From NCBI GenBank assembly GCA_016788565.1, contig JAEUSP010000059.1, positions 1 through 50,745 of the forward strand: a DNA stretch of 50,745 nt, in the 5' to 3' direction. The position numbers and the translations under genes are program-made. Below, piece by piece: positions 19,129 through 27,681 of this stretch. The notes under the pieces were generated by a model. It was not told the DNA's origin and did not search any database. It saw nothing but the letters and a program-made list of their open reading frames with translations. This DNA comes from Chlorobiota bacterium (lineage in GTDB: Bacteria > Bacteroidota > Ignavibacteria > OLB7). Position 1 is the first letter of the stretch. Each line of letters starts with the position of its first letter.

Positions 19129-19307
19129 GTCAGTAGTCAGTGGTCAGTGGTCAGTAGTCAGTGGTAAGAAGCCTGATTTCCGACAACTGACAACTGACAA
19201 AAGCCATTAATAAGAAGCCTGATTCCCGACTCCCGATCTCCGATCCCCGACAACCAATTTCCGACAACCGATCCCCGGCTCCCGACAACCGATTCCCGAT
19301 TCCCGAC
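19129..19307 (+). repeat. Heptamer tandem array ending at the DUF2723-A start codon
   Basis: About 25 seven-nt words in unbroken register fill this spacer. It begins with five GTCAGTG/GTCAGTA words (19129-19163), passes through mixed words including AACTGAC twice, and ends with eleven CCGANNN words from 19226 plus CCGAC touching the ATG at 19308. No Shine-Dalgarno sequence is present. The rest of 19076-19128 shows nothing. Confidence 0.85.
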
Positions 19308-22300
19308 ATGAACTCTTATCGAACTATCAACCGCGCCCTTGCGGGTGTGGCGTTTCTTGTGACGTTCATCACCTATGCGATGACGTTGCAGCCCTCGGTC
19401 CCGTTCTGGGACTGCGGTGAGTTTTCCGCTGCGGCAACCTGGCAGCAAGTGCCGCATCCGCCCGGCGCGCCGCTGTGGCTGATTATTGGCCGCGTCTTCC
19501 AGATGCTTGTTCCGGGGGACCCAGGCTGGAGCCTGAACCTGTTCAGTGCGTTTTGCTCGGCAATCACTGCGGGGTTGGTCTATCTGATTGTTGTGCGCGC
19601 AATCGAACGCTGGAAGCCGTACCGTGAAGGGGGGAGCATTGCCAGTTATCTGGGAACGTTTGGCGGCGGGCTTATTGGAACCCTGGCATTCACCTTCAGC
19701 GATACCCAGTGGTTCAACAGTGTCGAGTCGGAGGTGTATGCCGGCGGGACAACGCTGATTGCCTTGCTGATGTGGCTGATGATGGTCTGGGATAGCAAAC
19801 ACGATAAGCCCGGCCACGAGCGGTATCTGCTGCTGATCGCCTACGTCTGTGGCCTTGCAATCGGCATCCACTTGCTGGCGTTGTTGGTGATTCCGGCGGT
19901 GGCGTTGGTGATCTACTTCCGCAACTACCGATTCCACTGGCTTTCTTTCCTGATGATGGTGGTGATTACTGGGGTGGCCTTCAATTACTTGGCATACAAG
20001 GGGATCATCGAATATCTGCCGAAAATGATCGCCGGGATGGATGTGAAAGTGGGGCTGATGCTCTTCTCCATCACCATCCCGGCCGGTATGTCCCAAGCCC
20101 TGGGTGTTCTGACGCTACTGGCGATTGCCGGGCTGATCGTCTGGTCGCTGAAAGCCCAGAAACCAAAAATCTTCCTGGCCACAACCTCGCTGGTGATGAT
20201 TATCCTGGGCTTCACCACCTACACCCAGATTCTGCTTCGCGCCAACGCTCATTCCCCGATGAACGAAAACGAACCGGACACCGTGGCCGAGCTGGTAAGC
20301 TACCTGGGGCGCGAGCAGTACGGCAACGCCAACACCTGGCCACGCCGCTACAAGCCGGACCCAGAGTTCCGCCGCTACCAGGATAAATACGGGCCGTGGG
20401 AAGCACCCGTTGACCAAAACCCGGATGGCTCCTTTGTGTTTGCGCCGGGAACTATCCAGGGGGGGGCCGAGCTGAACTTCATGTTCAAATGGCAGATTGG
20501 GCACATGTATCTGCGCTATCTGCTCTGGAATTTTGTGGGTCGCGCCAGCGACGTGCAAGATGCCAACTGGGTGTTTACCCGCGTGACGGATGCAAGCTGG
20601 ATTAGCGATCCCCCCGCCACCAACGACCAAATCCGCCGCCAGTTTGTGGATGCTACCGGCTACGGCGGCGATGTCTTCCCCGTCAAGTTCTACGCCCTTC
20701 CGCTGCTGATTGGGCTGTTCGGCATCTACTTCCACTACAAGCGCGATTGGAAAATGGCGTTCACCTTCACCGCGCTTTTCCTGCTGTTGGGTGTGATTGC
20801 AACGTTGCAGCAAAACCAGCAACAACCGCAACCGCGCGAACGCGATTATTTCTACGTTGGCTCCTTCATGATCTTTGCCATGTGGGTTGGCATTGGCGCA
20901 ACCGGGCTGGCCTCGCTTGCCGCGCGCCGCAAACAGCAGGGGGGAAGCGATGGTGCCGAAGCTGATGGAGTTGATGGAGCCGATGCGGGGAACGGCCTTG
21001 CGATTGCCGCGCTTGCTGCCTGCTTTATTGCCGCGCCGCTAAACATGGCAATGGGGGGGTGGAAATTCCACGACCGCTCGCATAACTGGGTCCCGTGGGA
21101 TTATGCCTACAACATCCTGCAAAGCTGCGAGAAGGATGCCATCCTGTTCACCGCCGGCGATAACGACACCTTCCCGGTGTGGTACTTGCAAGATGTGGCC
21201 GGGGTCCGCCGCGACATCCGTGTGATTAACCTTTCGCTGGCCAACACCCGCTGGTATGTGTGGCAGATGAAGAACGAACAACCCTGGGGAGCCAAAAAAG
21301 TCCCCATCAGCTACGGCAACGACCTTCTTCGGATTAACGAGCTTCAGGCCGACCGGCAGCGGGACGCGCTTTCGACAGAGTTCTCCCCGGGCAAGCCGAT
21401 CTCCATCACCGTTCCTGCCGACGTTCTTAGCCGATTCACCGGCAAAACAGAAACGGAGGGGGGAACGATGAGTTGGACGCTGCGGGGCGCGGCTGCCAGC
21501 AAGGATCAGTACATGATTCGCCCGCAGGATAAAATTGTGGCCGACATCATCCAGACCAACAAGTGGGAACGCCCCATCTACTTTGCCGCAAGCGACCCGC
21601 CCGACAGTTGGGCCGGGTTGGATGACTACTTGCGCCCCGAAGCAATGGCCTACCGCGTTCTTCCGGTGAAGCAGGGGGGCGTGCGCGCCTCGATGAACTA
21701 TCAGGTGATGAAGCAATATCTGATGAACCCGCTTCCCGATGACCAGTACCACAAGGAACCACACTACGGGATCAAACTGCGCGGGCTGAACAATCCGGAC
21801 AACATGTTCTTGGAGGATCACCGCCGCCCGATCATCTACAGCGTTATCCCGCTGTACCAGGCGCTTGCCACCTACGAGCTAACCCAGCGCAACGACCCCA
21901 ACGCGGCGGTGGCAACATTGGACAAAATGGGGGAATTGATCTCCTTCCAGCGGTTCAAAATCCCGTACTTCATGCTCTCGGATATTGCCAACCTGTACAA
22001 GCAGGCGGGAAGCATGGAGAAGGCGCGGAAGTACGCCCAAATGGGGATTGATGCCATTGACAACATGAACGGAGATTACGGCAACGATCCCGCAACGCAG
22101 TACTACCCGCCGCAGCAAATCAAGATGCTGCTGCAAGTGGCCATGGGGGAATATGACCAAGCCATTGCCCAGCTTGAGGCGATGATCCAGCAGTACCCAC
22201 AAGAAGCCGCCACCATCCGCTCGCAGGTTGATGAGTGGAAAGTGGAGAAATTCCTTTCCAAGAAGGACACCGCCGGCGCGTTGGCCGAACTTCAGCGGCT

Positions 22301-22460
22301 GATTGAGGGCTATGCCAGCGCGACCGATCCCAAACTGGTTGCCAACCGCGACGCACTGCGAGCACGCCAGGCAGAGCTAACCGGCAAACCGCTTCTTCCA
22401 CTGGGGGAACCAACCAACGGCGCAGCCGCCCCGGTAGATACCAACAAGAAACCGCAGTAA
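19308..22460 (+). CDS. DUF2723 GT-C-type membrane glycosyltransferase-like protein A, with C-terminal TPR region
   Basis: A 1,050-residue inner-membrane protein. The first 45 residues hold the DUF2723 signature SVPFWDCGEFSAAATWQQV, with acidic D35 and E38 in the first periplasmic loop as in GT-C enzymes, followed by HPPGAPLW. About ten hydrophobic segments extend to residue ~560. A conserved QQNQQQPQPRERDYFYVGSF block precedes the last helices. A periplasmic domain (NDTFPVWYLQDVAGVRRDIRVINL) follows, then TPR-like helices at about 850-1010. DUF2723 is the family of TMEM260, whose human member is a protein O-mannosyltransferase; transfer of a sugar from a polyprenyl-phosphate donor to protein is inferred here. 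It forms a cassette with the GT2 gene and a second paralogue. Confidence 0.88.
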   Translation: MNSYRTINRALAGVAFLVTFITYAMTLQPSVPFWDCGEFSAAATWQQVPHPPGAPLWLIIGRVFQMLVPGDPGWSLNLFSAFCSAITAGLVYLIVVRAIERWKPYREGGSIASYLGTFGGGLIGTLAFTFSDTQWFNSVESEVYAGGTTLIALLMWLMMVWDSKHDKPGHERYLLLIAYVCGLAIGIHLLALLVIPAVALVIYFRNYRFHWLSFLMMVVITGVAFNYLAYKGIIEYLPKMIAGMDVKVGLMLFSITIPAGMSQALGVLTLLAIAGLIVWSLKAQKPKIFLATTSLVMIILGFTTYTQILLRANAHSPMNENEPDTVAELVSYLGREQYGNANTWPRRYKPDPEFRRYQDKYGPWEAPVDQNPDGSFVFAPGTIQGGAELNFMFKWQIGHMYLRYLLWNFVGRASDVQDANWVFTRVTDASWISDPPATNDQIRRQFVDATGYGGDVFPVKFYALPLLIGLFGIYFHYKRDWKMAFTFTALFLLLGVIATLQQNQQQPQPRERDYFYVGSFMIFAMWVGIGATGLASLAARRKQQGGSDGAEADGVDGADAGNGLAIAALAACFIAAPLNMAMGGWKFHDRSHNWVPWDYAYNILQSCEKDAILFTAGDNDTFPVWYLQDVAGVRRDIRVINLSLANTRWYVWQMKNEQPWGAKKVPISYGNDLLRINELQADRQRDALSTEFSPGKPISITVPADVLSRFTGKTETEGGTMSWTLRGAAASKDQYMIRPQDKIVADIIQTNKWERPIYFAASDPPDSWAGLDDYLRPEAMAYRVLPVKQGGVRASMNYQVMKQYLMNPLPDDQYHKEPHYGIKLRGLNNPDNMFLEDHRRPIIYSVIPLYQALATYELTQRNDPNAAVATLDKMGELISFQRFKIPYFMLSDIANLYKQAGSMEKARKYAQMGIDAIDNMNGDYGNDPATQYYPPQQIKMLLQVAMGEYDQAIAQLEAMIQQYPQEAATIRSQVDEWKVEKFLSKKDTAGALAELQRLIEGYASATDPKLVANRDALRARQAELTGKPLLPLGEPTNGAAAPVDTNKKPQ

Positions 22461-22484
22461 TCCGCCCAGCAAGCCGAAAAAAAA

Positions 22485-22526
22485 GTGGGGGAGTTCCAGA
22501 AATTTTGGAACTCCCCCACACTGTTT
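22485..22526 (+). terminator. Intrinsic terminator after DUF2723-A
   Basis: A perfect 14-bp stem (22485-22498 with 22506-22519) and 7-nt loop, followed by TGTTTT. A run of eight A precedes the stem, so it could also act on the minus strand. It lies 25 nt past the stop and separates this gene from the GT2 gene. Confidence 0.88.
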
Positions 22527-22712
22527 TCTGCCCAATCTTGGCCGGGCCAAGTTGCCAGCCAATCTGCAGTGATATGCAAGTGATATTCACCAGTTCGTTT
22601 TTTGGTGGCCGCAATACGGCGGCTCCTTCTTATCTTCGCCCCCCGTAACCCGCTGCTGTGCCAGCGATTGCCGCAGCCGCGTGGGTTTGCAATCGCAGTA
22701 TTTTCCCCCTCA

Positions 22713-23468
22713 ATGGATCTATCATTCATTATCCCAGCCTACAACGAATCAGCCCGCATCGAGAGGTCGTTACAGCAGGCGATGGAGTACTTCCAGTACC
22801 AGCCATATACGTGGGAAATTCTTGTTGTGGACGACGGCTCGCGCGATGACACCGCCGCCATTGTGCGCCGCTACGAAGGGGAGCGGCTGCGGCTGTTGGA
22901 GCAGCCCCGCAACATGGGGAAAGGCGCGGCGGTGCGGCGTGGAATGCTGGAAGCAACCGGGCAGTTCCGAATCTTCAGCGATGCCGATTTCTCAACGCCA
23001 ATCACGGAGACCGGGGGGGTGGTGGTGTTGCTTAGCATGTATGATGTCGTCATCGGCAGCCGTGCGCTGGATCGTAACTTGGTGAAGGTTCACCAACCCT
23101 GGTACCGCGAGACCATGGGGAAAGTGTTCAACCTGATGGTGCAAGCGCTTGCCGTCCCGGGAATCAAGGATACCCAATGTGGGTTCAAGGGGTTCCGCGA
23201 TTACGCTGCCAGGGAAATTTTCAGCCGCACAAAAATTGATGGCTTCAGCTTCGATGCCGAAGCTATTTTTCTTGCACGACGGCTTGGTTTCACAATCAAA
23301 GAAATGCCGGTGGAGTGGCACAACGACGAACGCTCAACCCTTCATCCAATTTTTGACTCGCTGAAGATGATGCGTGAGTTGGTGAAAATCCGAGGGCTGC
23401 ATAAAGGGGAGAAAAGAATACAAGAAGAGCCGAAGCAACCGGAGAGTGAAACGGAGGGTGAGGTGTAG
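22713..23468 (+). CDS. GT2 glycosyltransferase, polyprenyl-phosphate hexose synthase-like (DPM1/ALG5 type)
   Basis: A 251-residue protein. I chose ATG 22713 because MDLSFIIPAYNE is the canonical GT2 start; an earlier frame start at 22602 adds unrelated Arg-rich sequence. Motifs are VVDDGSRDDT (D40/D41, nucleotide sugar), RNMGKGAAVRRGM, the metal-binding D90-A-D92, DTQCGFKGF (153-161) and a late EWHNDERSTLHP. This order is that of dolichyl-phosphate mannose/glucose synthases, which load a sugar onto a lipid phosphate at the inner face of the membrane. There are no transmembrane helices, and the C-terminus is a charged Lys/Glu-rich tail. It lies between two DUF2723 genes, which suggests it makes their lipid-linked donor. 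Confidence 0.88.
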   Translation: MDLSFIIPAYNESARIERSLQQAMEYFQYQPYTWEILVVDDGSRDDTAAIVRRYEGERLRLLEQPRNMGKGAAVRRGMLEATGQFRIFSDADFSTPITETGGVVVLLSMYDVVIGSRALDRNLVKVHQPWYRETMGKVFNLMVQALAVPGIKDTQCGFKGFRDYAAREIFSRTKIDGFSFDAEAIFLARRLGFTIKEMPVEWHNDERSTLHPIFDSLKMMRELVKIRGLHKGEKRIQEEPKQPESETEGEV

Positions 23469-23539
23469 ATAGTGGGCATCGCCCCTACCCGATTTCGAAC
23501 CCCCAATTCCTGAAACTTGATTCCCGAAACCCAATGTAA

Positions 23540-23567
23540 GTCAGTTGTCAGTTGTCAGTGGTCAGTT
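23540..23567 (+). repeat. Heptamer array, GTCAGTT type
   Basis: Four words in register: gtcagtt, gtcagtt, gtcagtg, gtcagtt. It is the same word family as 19129-19163, in the spacer ahead of the second DUF2723 gene. Confidence 0.75.
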
Positions 23568-23642
23568 GCAAAGAAGAAATTCTGCGCGAAGAAGAGAGCG
23601 AAAACTGTTCTTTGACTCGACAGTACCAATCGCCCTCAATCA

Positions 23643-23759
23643 CCGAAACCCGACTCCCGACAACCGACTCCCGATTCCCGATAACCGATCCCCGAAACCC
23701 GATTCCCGATAACCGATTCCCGAAACCCGATCCCCGACAACCAATTTCCGATTCCCGAC
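23643..23759 (+). repeat. Heptamer tandem array ending at the DUF2723-B start codon
   Basis: Sixteen CCGANNN heptamers (variants AAC, CTC, CAA, TTC, TAA, TCC; one CCAATTT) run without a break to CCGAC, which touches the ATG at 23760. It has the same word family, register and junction as the array before the first DUF2723 gene. No Shine-Dalgarno sequence is present, so the repeat itself is the 5' untranslated region. Confidence 0.9.
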
Positions 23760-26621
23760 ATGAACTACCGTACCGTTAATCGCGCCCTTGCTGGGGTTGC
23801 ATTCCTTGTCACGTTCATCACCTATGCCATGACGTTGCAGCCGTCTGTTCCGTTCTGGGACTGTGGCGAGTTTTCGGCAGCGGCAACATGGCAGCAGGTT
23901 CCCCACCCCCCGGGCGCGCCGCTGTGGCTGATTGTTGGGCGCGTCTTCCAACTGATCCTCCCCGGCGATCCGGGATGGAGCCTGAACCTGTTCAGCGCGT
24001 TCTGTTCCTCCATCACTGCGGCGTTGGTCTATCTGGTGATTGTTCAACTGATTGAGCGGTGGCGGCCCTACCGCGAAGGCGCGCCGATTATCAGCTACCT
24101 CAGCACAATTGGCGCGGGTTTGATTGGCACGTTGGCCTTTACTTGGAGCGACACACAGTGGTTCAACAGCGTCGAGTCGGAAGTCTATGCCGGCGGGACA
24201 ACGCTGATTGCACTGCTGGTGTGGTTGATGATGGTCTGGGACAGCAAGCATGATAAGCCGGGCCACGAGCGGTACATTCTTCTGATGGCCTACGTCTGCG
24301 GGCTTGCCATTGGCGTTCACCTTCTGGCATTGCTGATGATCCCCGCCATTGCGCTGGTGATCTACTTCCGCAACTACAAATTTTCCCCGCTCTCCTTTGT
24401 GGGCTTGATGGCCATTACCGGCTTCACCTTCTTGGTGGTGATCTACAAAGGGATGATTGAGTACATCCCCAAAATGATTGCTGGCCAAAACATGAAGGTC
24501 AGCCTTATCCTGTTTAGCGTCCCGATTCCGGGGGGGACTGCGCGGGTGTTGGGGGTGTTGGCAATCATCGGCATTGCTGGGCTGATCTGGTGGTCGCTCC
24601 GCAACCGAAAATCGCAATTCTTCCTTGCCGCCGTTTCCTTCCTGATGATCTTCTTGGGCTTCACCACCTACGTCCAAATTCTGCTTCGCGCCAACGCTCA
24701 CCCACCGATGAACGAGAACGAGCCGGACACCGTTGCCGAGCTTGTCAGCTACCTGGGGCGCGAGCAGTACGGCCAGCGGCCAAGTTGGCCACGCCGCATC
24801 GAATCGGACGGATACTACAGCCGCCACTGGGCGCAGTACGGCGAACCCTGGTCCCCACCTCGTTACGAGCAGAATCCAGAATATCCAGAGTACAGCAACA
24901 ACCCAGCGGTGATCAAGTTCGACCAGATTAACACACCCGGGGAGTTGAACTACATGTTCCAGTGGCAGCTTGGCCACATGTACTTCCGCTACTTGTTTTG
25001 GAATTTTGTTGGGCGCGTGAGCGATGTCCAGGATGCCGGGTTTGCGTTTGGCTCAGTCAGCAACGAAGCTCGCGCAGCGTTCATCACCCCTGCGGGATCG
25101 GGGGCAAAATTCCCTGTGCAGTTCTACGCGCTGCCGTTGTTGTTGGGAATTTTTGGCTTGATCTACCACTTCCGCCGCGATCCCAAAATGGCAACGGTGT
25201 TTCTGGCAATTTTCTTGTTCCAGGGGGCCATTGCAACGTTGCAGCAAAACCAGCAACAACCGCAACCGCGCGAGCGTGATTACTTCTACGTTGGCTCCTT
25301 CATGGTCTTTGCAATGTGGATTGGGTTGGGCGCGTCGGCCATTGCCGAAGCGGCCCGCAAACGCAGCAAAGAAGGGGGAGCATCCGGCGCAACCGCCGCC
25401 AGCAATGACGGCGCAGAAAACACCGGAATGGTGTTTGGCGCGCTGGCACTCTGCTTCATCGCCGTCCCAATCAACATGTGCATTGGCGGTTGGAAACTGC
25501 ACGACCGCTCGCACAACTGGACCCCCTGGGACTTCTCCTACAACGTGCTGCAAAGTTGCCAGAAGGATGCCATCCTGTTCACCAATGGCGATAACGACAC
25601 CTTCCCGTTGTGGTACTTGCAGGACGTTGCCGGGGTCCGCCGCGACGTGCGTGTGGTGAACCTAGAGCTTGCCCAAACCAACTGGTATATGTGGCAGATG
25701 CAAAACGAACAACCCTGGGGAGCAAAGAAAATTCCACTAAGCTGGCCAGCACAGTTTATGAAAGACCCGGAAGGAACCCACCCTGAGCTTGGCCCGCGTG
25801 AGGTTCCCGCGCAAGCCACCGTAGCGGTTCCGGCAGCGATGATGCAATGGGGATTAAGCAGCCCAACGGCCGCCGGGTACATCCCCCCCGATAGCTTGGC
25901 CAAATTCACAGCAACCGATGGAGCAATCACCTGGCCGATGTCTGGGCAGCCATCGGGGCAGGGGAGGGTGTATGCTGGGTTCAAGCAGATTATGGTGAAA
26001 GAAATCCTGACGCAGACCAAATGGGAACGCCCCATCTACTTCTCGGCCACCACCTACCAAGATGCCTGGGGCGGCTTGGAAGAATATCTGCGCCGCGAAG
26101 GAATGGCCTACCGTGTGATGCCGGTTCGCCAAAAGCAAAGCAGCACCTACGGCTTCGCTATTGAGCCGACCATCACCAAGCAATGCGCCATGCAGACGCT
26201 GAAGGATGATGAATCCTACCAGACGCCGCACTTCGGCTTCAAACTGCGGAACATGAACACGCCGGATGCCTTCTTCTTGGAAGATCACCGCCAATGGATT
26301 CCGGGCTATTGGGAACTCTACATCAGCTTGGCCTTGGATGAGCTGAACGTCAACAACAACCCGAAGGAAGCCGTTGCCATCCTGAACAAACTTGAGTCGC
26401 TCATCAATCCCGAAGCGTTGGCAATGCCCTACTGGGTTTCGGCCAACATCGCCGAAACCTACAGCCGCGCCGGCGATTCCGGCAAAGCCAAACAGTACGC
26501 CGAACGTTCGATTGCAATGCTGGATCAGTTAGGCGAGTTCGCCAACCAAGACCGCGCAGCACAGACCTACAACCCAACGGCAATCCGGCAAAAAATGCAG
26601 GCGATGTTGGGAGGGAAATAA
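23760..26621 (+). CDS. DUF2723 GT-C-type membrane glycosyltransferase-like protein B, with C-terminal TPR region
   Basis: A 953-residue close paralogue of the 1,050-residue protein 1.3 kb upstream. The first ~300 residues are nearly identical in pattern, including SVPFWDCGEFSAAATWQQV with both acidic residues, HPPGAPLW and WFNSVESEVYAGGTTLIALL. The transmembrane region runs to about 570 with the same QQNQQQPQPRERDYFYVGSF block. The periplasmic domain diverges more (about 600-800), and the C-terminal TPR region is shorter, with two to three helix pairs at about 850-930. This looks like a local duplication followed by acceptor-side divergence, so the two enzymes may share a donor but act on different proteins. 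Confidence 0.88.
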   Translation: MNYRTVNRALAGVAFLVTFITYAMTLQPSVPFWDCGEFSAAATWQQVPHPPGAPLWLIVGRVFQLILPGDPGWSLNLFSAFCSSITAALVYLVIVQLIERWRPYREGAPIISYLSTIGAGLIGTLAFTWSDTQWFNSVESEVYAGGTTLIALLVWLMMVWDSKHDKPGHERYILLMAYVCGLAIGVHLLALLMIPAIALVIYFRNYKFSPLSFVGLMAITGFTFLVVIYKGMIEYIPKMIAGQNMKVSLILFSVPIPGGTARVLGVLAIIGIAGLIWWSLRNRKSQFFLAAVSFLMIFLGFTTYVQILLRANAHPPMNENEPDTVAELVSYLGREQYGQRPSWPRRIESDGYYSRHWAQYGEPWSPPRYEQNPEYPEYSNNPAVIKFDQINTPGELNYMFQWQLGHMYFRYLFWNFVGRVSDVQDAGFAFGSVSNEARAAFITPAGSGAKFPVQFYALPLLLGIFGLIYHFRRDPKMATVFLAIFLFQGAIATLQQNQQQPQPRERDYFYVGSFMVFAMWIGLGASAIAEAARKRSKEGGASGATAASNDGAENTGMVFGALALCFIAVPINMCIGGWKLHDRSHNWTPWDFSYNVLQSCQKDAILFTNGDNDTFPLWYLQDVAGVRRDVRVVNLELAQTNWYMWQMQNEQPWGAKKIPLSWPAQFMKDPEGTHPELGPREVPAQATVAVPAAMMQWGLSSPTAAGYIPPDSLAKFTATDGAITWPMSGQPSGQGRVYAGFKQIMVKEILTQTKWERPIYFSATTYQDAWGGLEEYLRREGMAYRVMPVRQKQSSTYGFAIEPTITKQCAMQTLKDDESYQTPHFGFKLRNMNTPDAFFLEDHRQWIPGYWELYISLALDELNVNNNPKEAVAILNKLESLINPEALAMPYWVSANIAETYSRAGDSGKAKQYAERSIAMLDQLGEFANQDRAAQTYNPTAIRQKMQAMLGGK

Positions 26622-26743
26622 TTCCCGAGCAATCTTCCCCCCGTGCCAGCCGTACGGCAGCCAACGCTGTGTGGCTGGTGGGGCGGGGAGAGAATCAAGC
26701 GAACCAGAAAACTCCACAGACTCCATTCATCAATCGGCTGTTC

Positions 26744-27472
26744 ATGGGCAATATCCTTTCCATTCATCTTCATCAAGCGGAGTACACCCCAGCGGTGGTT
26801 GCACGGCTGAAGGGATGCTTTCCACTGTTGGAGGTGGAGTGGAGCGGCAGCCGCCAAGCCGATTTTTTTGTTGAACGGCTTTCACCCCAGGACCTACTCC
26901 ATCTTCGCAACGACCTCCTGTTCTACGACCTGAACCCGTTCATCCCTCTGGAGAACCTCTGCTCGCGGCTTGACAACTATCAGCCCAAAAACGAATCCCA
27001 AGAAGCAATGCTCCACTTCGCCAATAAATTGGTGGAGCTAAACGACGACAGCATGGGCGCGGGGCTGTACATGTACGGCGAGGCAGGAATCGGGAAATCG
27101 CACATTGCCGTTGGGATCAGCAAGCAGTTTATGCTGCATGGGTTGCAGCCAAATTTTCAGCCAGCCGACCGCTACACCTTCAGCCAAAATCTGGACCTTC
27201 GCCCCGGGCAAGTGTGGATTATTGACGACCTGAACAGCGGCTTCGGAATGGCTTCCCGGCTCTTCAAAAGTGTGATGTTGAATGCCCACGAACGGGGCGG
27301 GCGAGTGTTCGTCACCAGCAACAAGCCGTACGAGGAGATGCTGAAGGAGATGATGGTGGGCGATTCCCCCGCAAACCGCGTCCGCTACGACGACCGCACC
27401 CGAAGCATGATGAAAGTCCTGCACGTCACTGGCGAAAGCTACCGCCAGCAAAAAGCCTGGTATTTGGAATGA
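26744..27472 (+). CDS. AAA+ ATPase of the DnaA/DnaC-like type
   Basis: A 242-residue protein from the ATG at 26744; a GTG at 26669 in the same frame is a weaker alternative. An N-terminal region of about 100 residues is unfamiliar. It precedes an AAA+ core: Walker A GEAGIGKSH (112-120), Walker B VWIIDDLN with D161/D162, sensor-1 VFVTSNKP (189-195), and a possible Arg finger near RVRYDDRTRSMMK. The layout resembles helicase-loader and DnaA-family ATPases. The lack of a DNA-binding domain I can recognise, and of replication genes nearby, leaves the role open. It is not IstB, since no transposase is adjacent. Confidence 0.75.
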   Translation: MGNILSIHLHQAEYTPAVVARLKGCFPLLEVEWSGSRQADFFVERLSPQDLLHLRNDLLFYDLNPFIPLENLCSRLDNYQPKNESQEAMLHFANKLVELNDDSMGAGLYMYGEAGIGKSHIAVGISKQFMLHGLQPNFQPADRYTFSQNLDLRPGQVWIIDDLNSGFGMASRLFKSVMLNAHERGGRVFVTSNKPYEEMLKEMMVGDSPANRVRYDDRTRSMMKVLHVTGESYRQQKAWYLE

Positions 27473-27473
27473 T

Positions 27474-27681
27474 GGAAATGTCGAATGTCGAATGCCAAAT
27501 GAAGAGTGAGAAGTGAAGAGTGAGATGGGAAGAGTGAGAAGTGAAGAGTGAAGAGTGAGAAGTGAGAAGTGAAATGAAGCCAAAGCCAGAAACTCACCAA
27601 TGACTAATGACCAATGACTAATGACCAATGACTAATGACCAATGACCACTGACCACTGACAACCAACCACTGACCAACCCC
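27474..27681 (+). repeat. Three-part heptamer array filling the spacer and ending at the moxR start codon
   Basis: After the preceding stop come GGAAATG and two TCGAATG words (27474-27494), then eleven GAAGAGT/GAGAAGT-type words (27501-27577). A 20-nt linker, AGCCAAAGCCAGAAACTCAC, is followed by twelve CAATGAC/TAATGAC/CACTGAC-type words (27598-27681) whose last base touches the ATG at 27682. Two 6-nt slips occur, at 27495 and 27592. Almost every base between the two genes is heptamer. Confidence 0.9.

Noticed and set aside
23643-23759. CRISPR-like array
   Set aside because: The unit is 7 nt with no spacers, and no cas genes are present. It is a tandem heptamer array.
23552-23779. Short Pro/Asp/Arg-rich frame before DUF2723-B
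   Set aside because: It is the direct translation of the heptamer array, with a 21-nt codon cycle, and overlaps the real start.
23640-24977. 445-codon open frame on the minus strand
   Set aside because: Antisense to the DUF2723-B gene and its heptamer leader; it reads through the heptamer array as a repetitive tail. A similar frame faces DUF2723-A.
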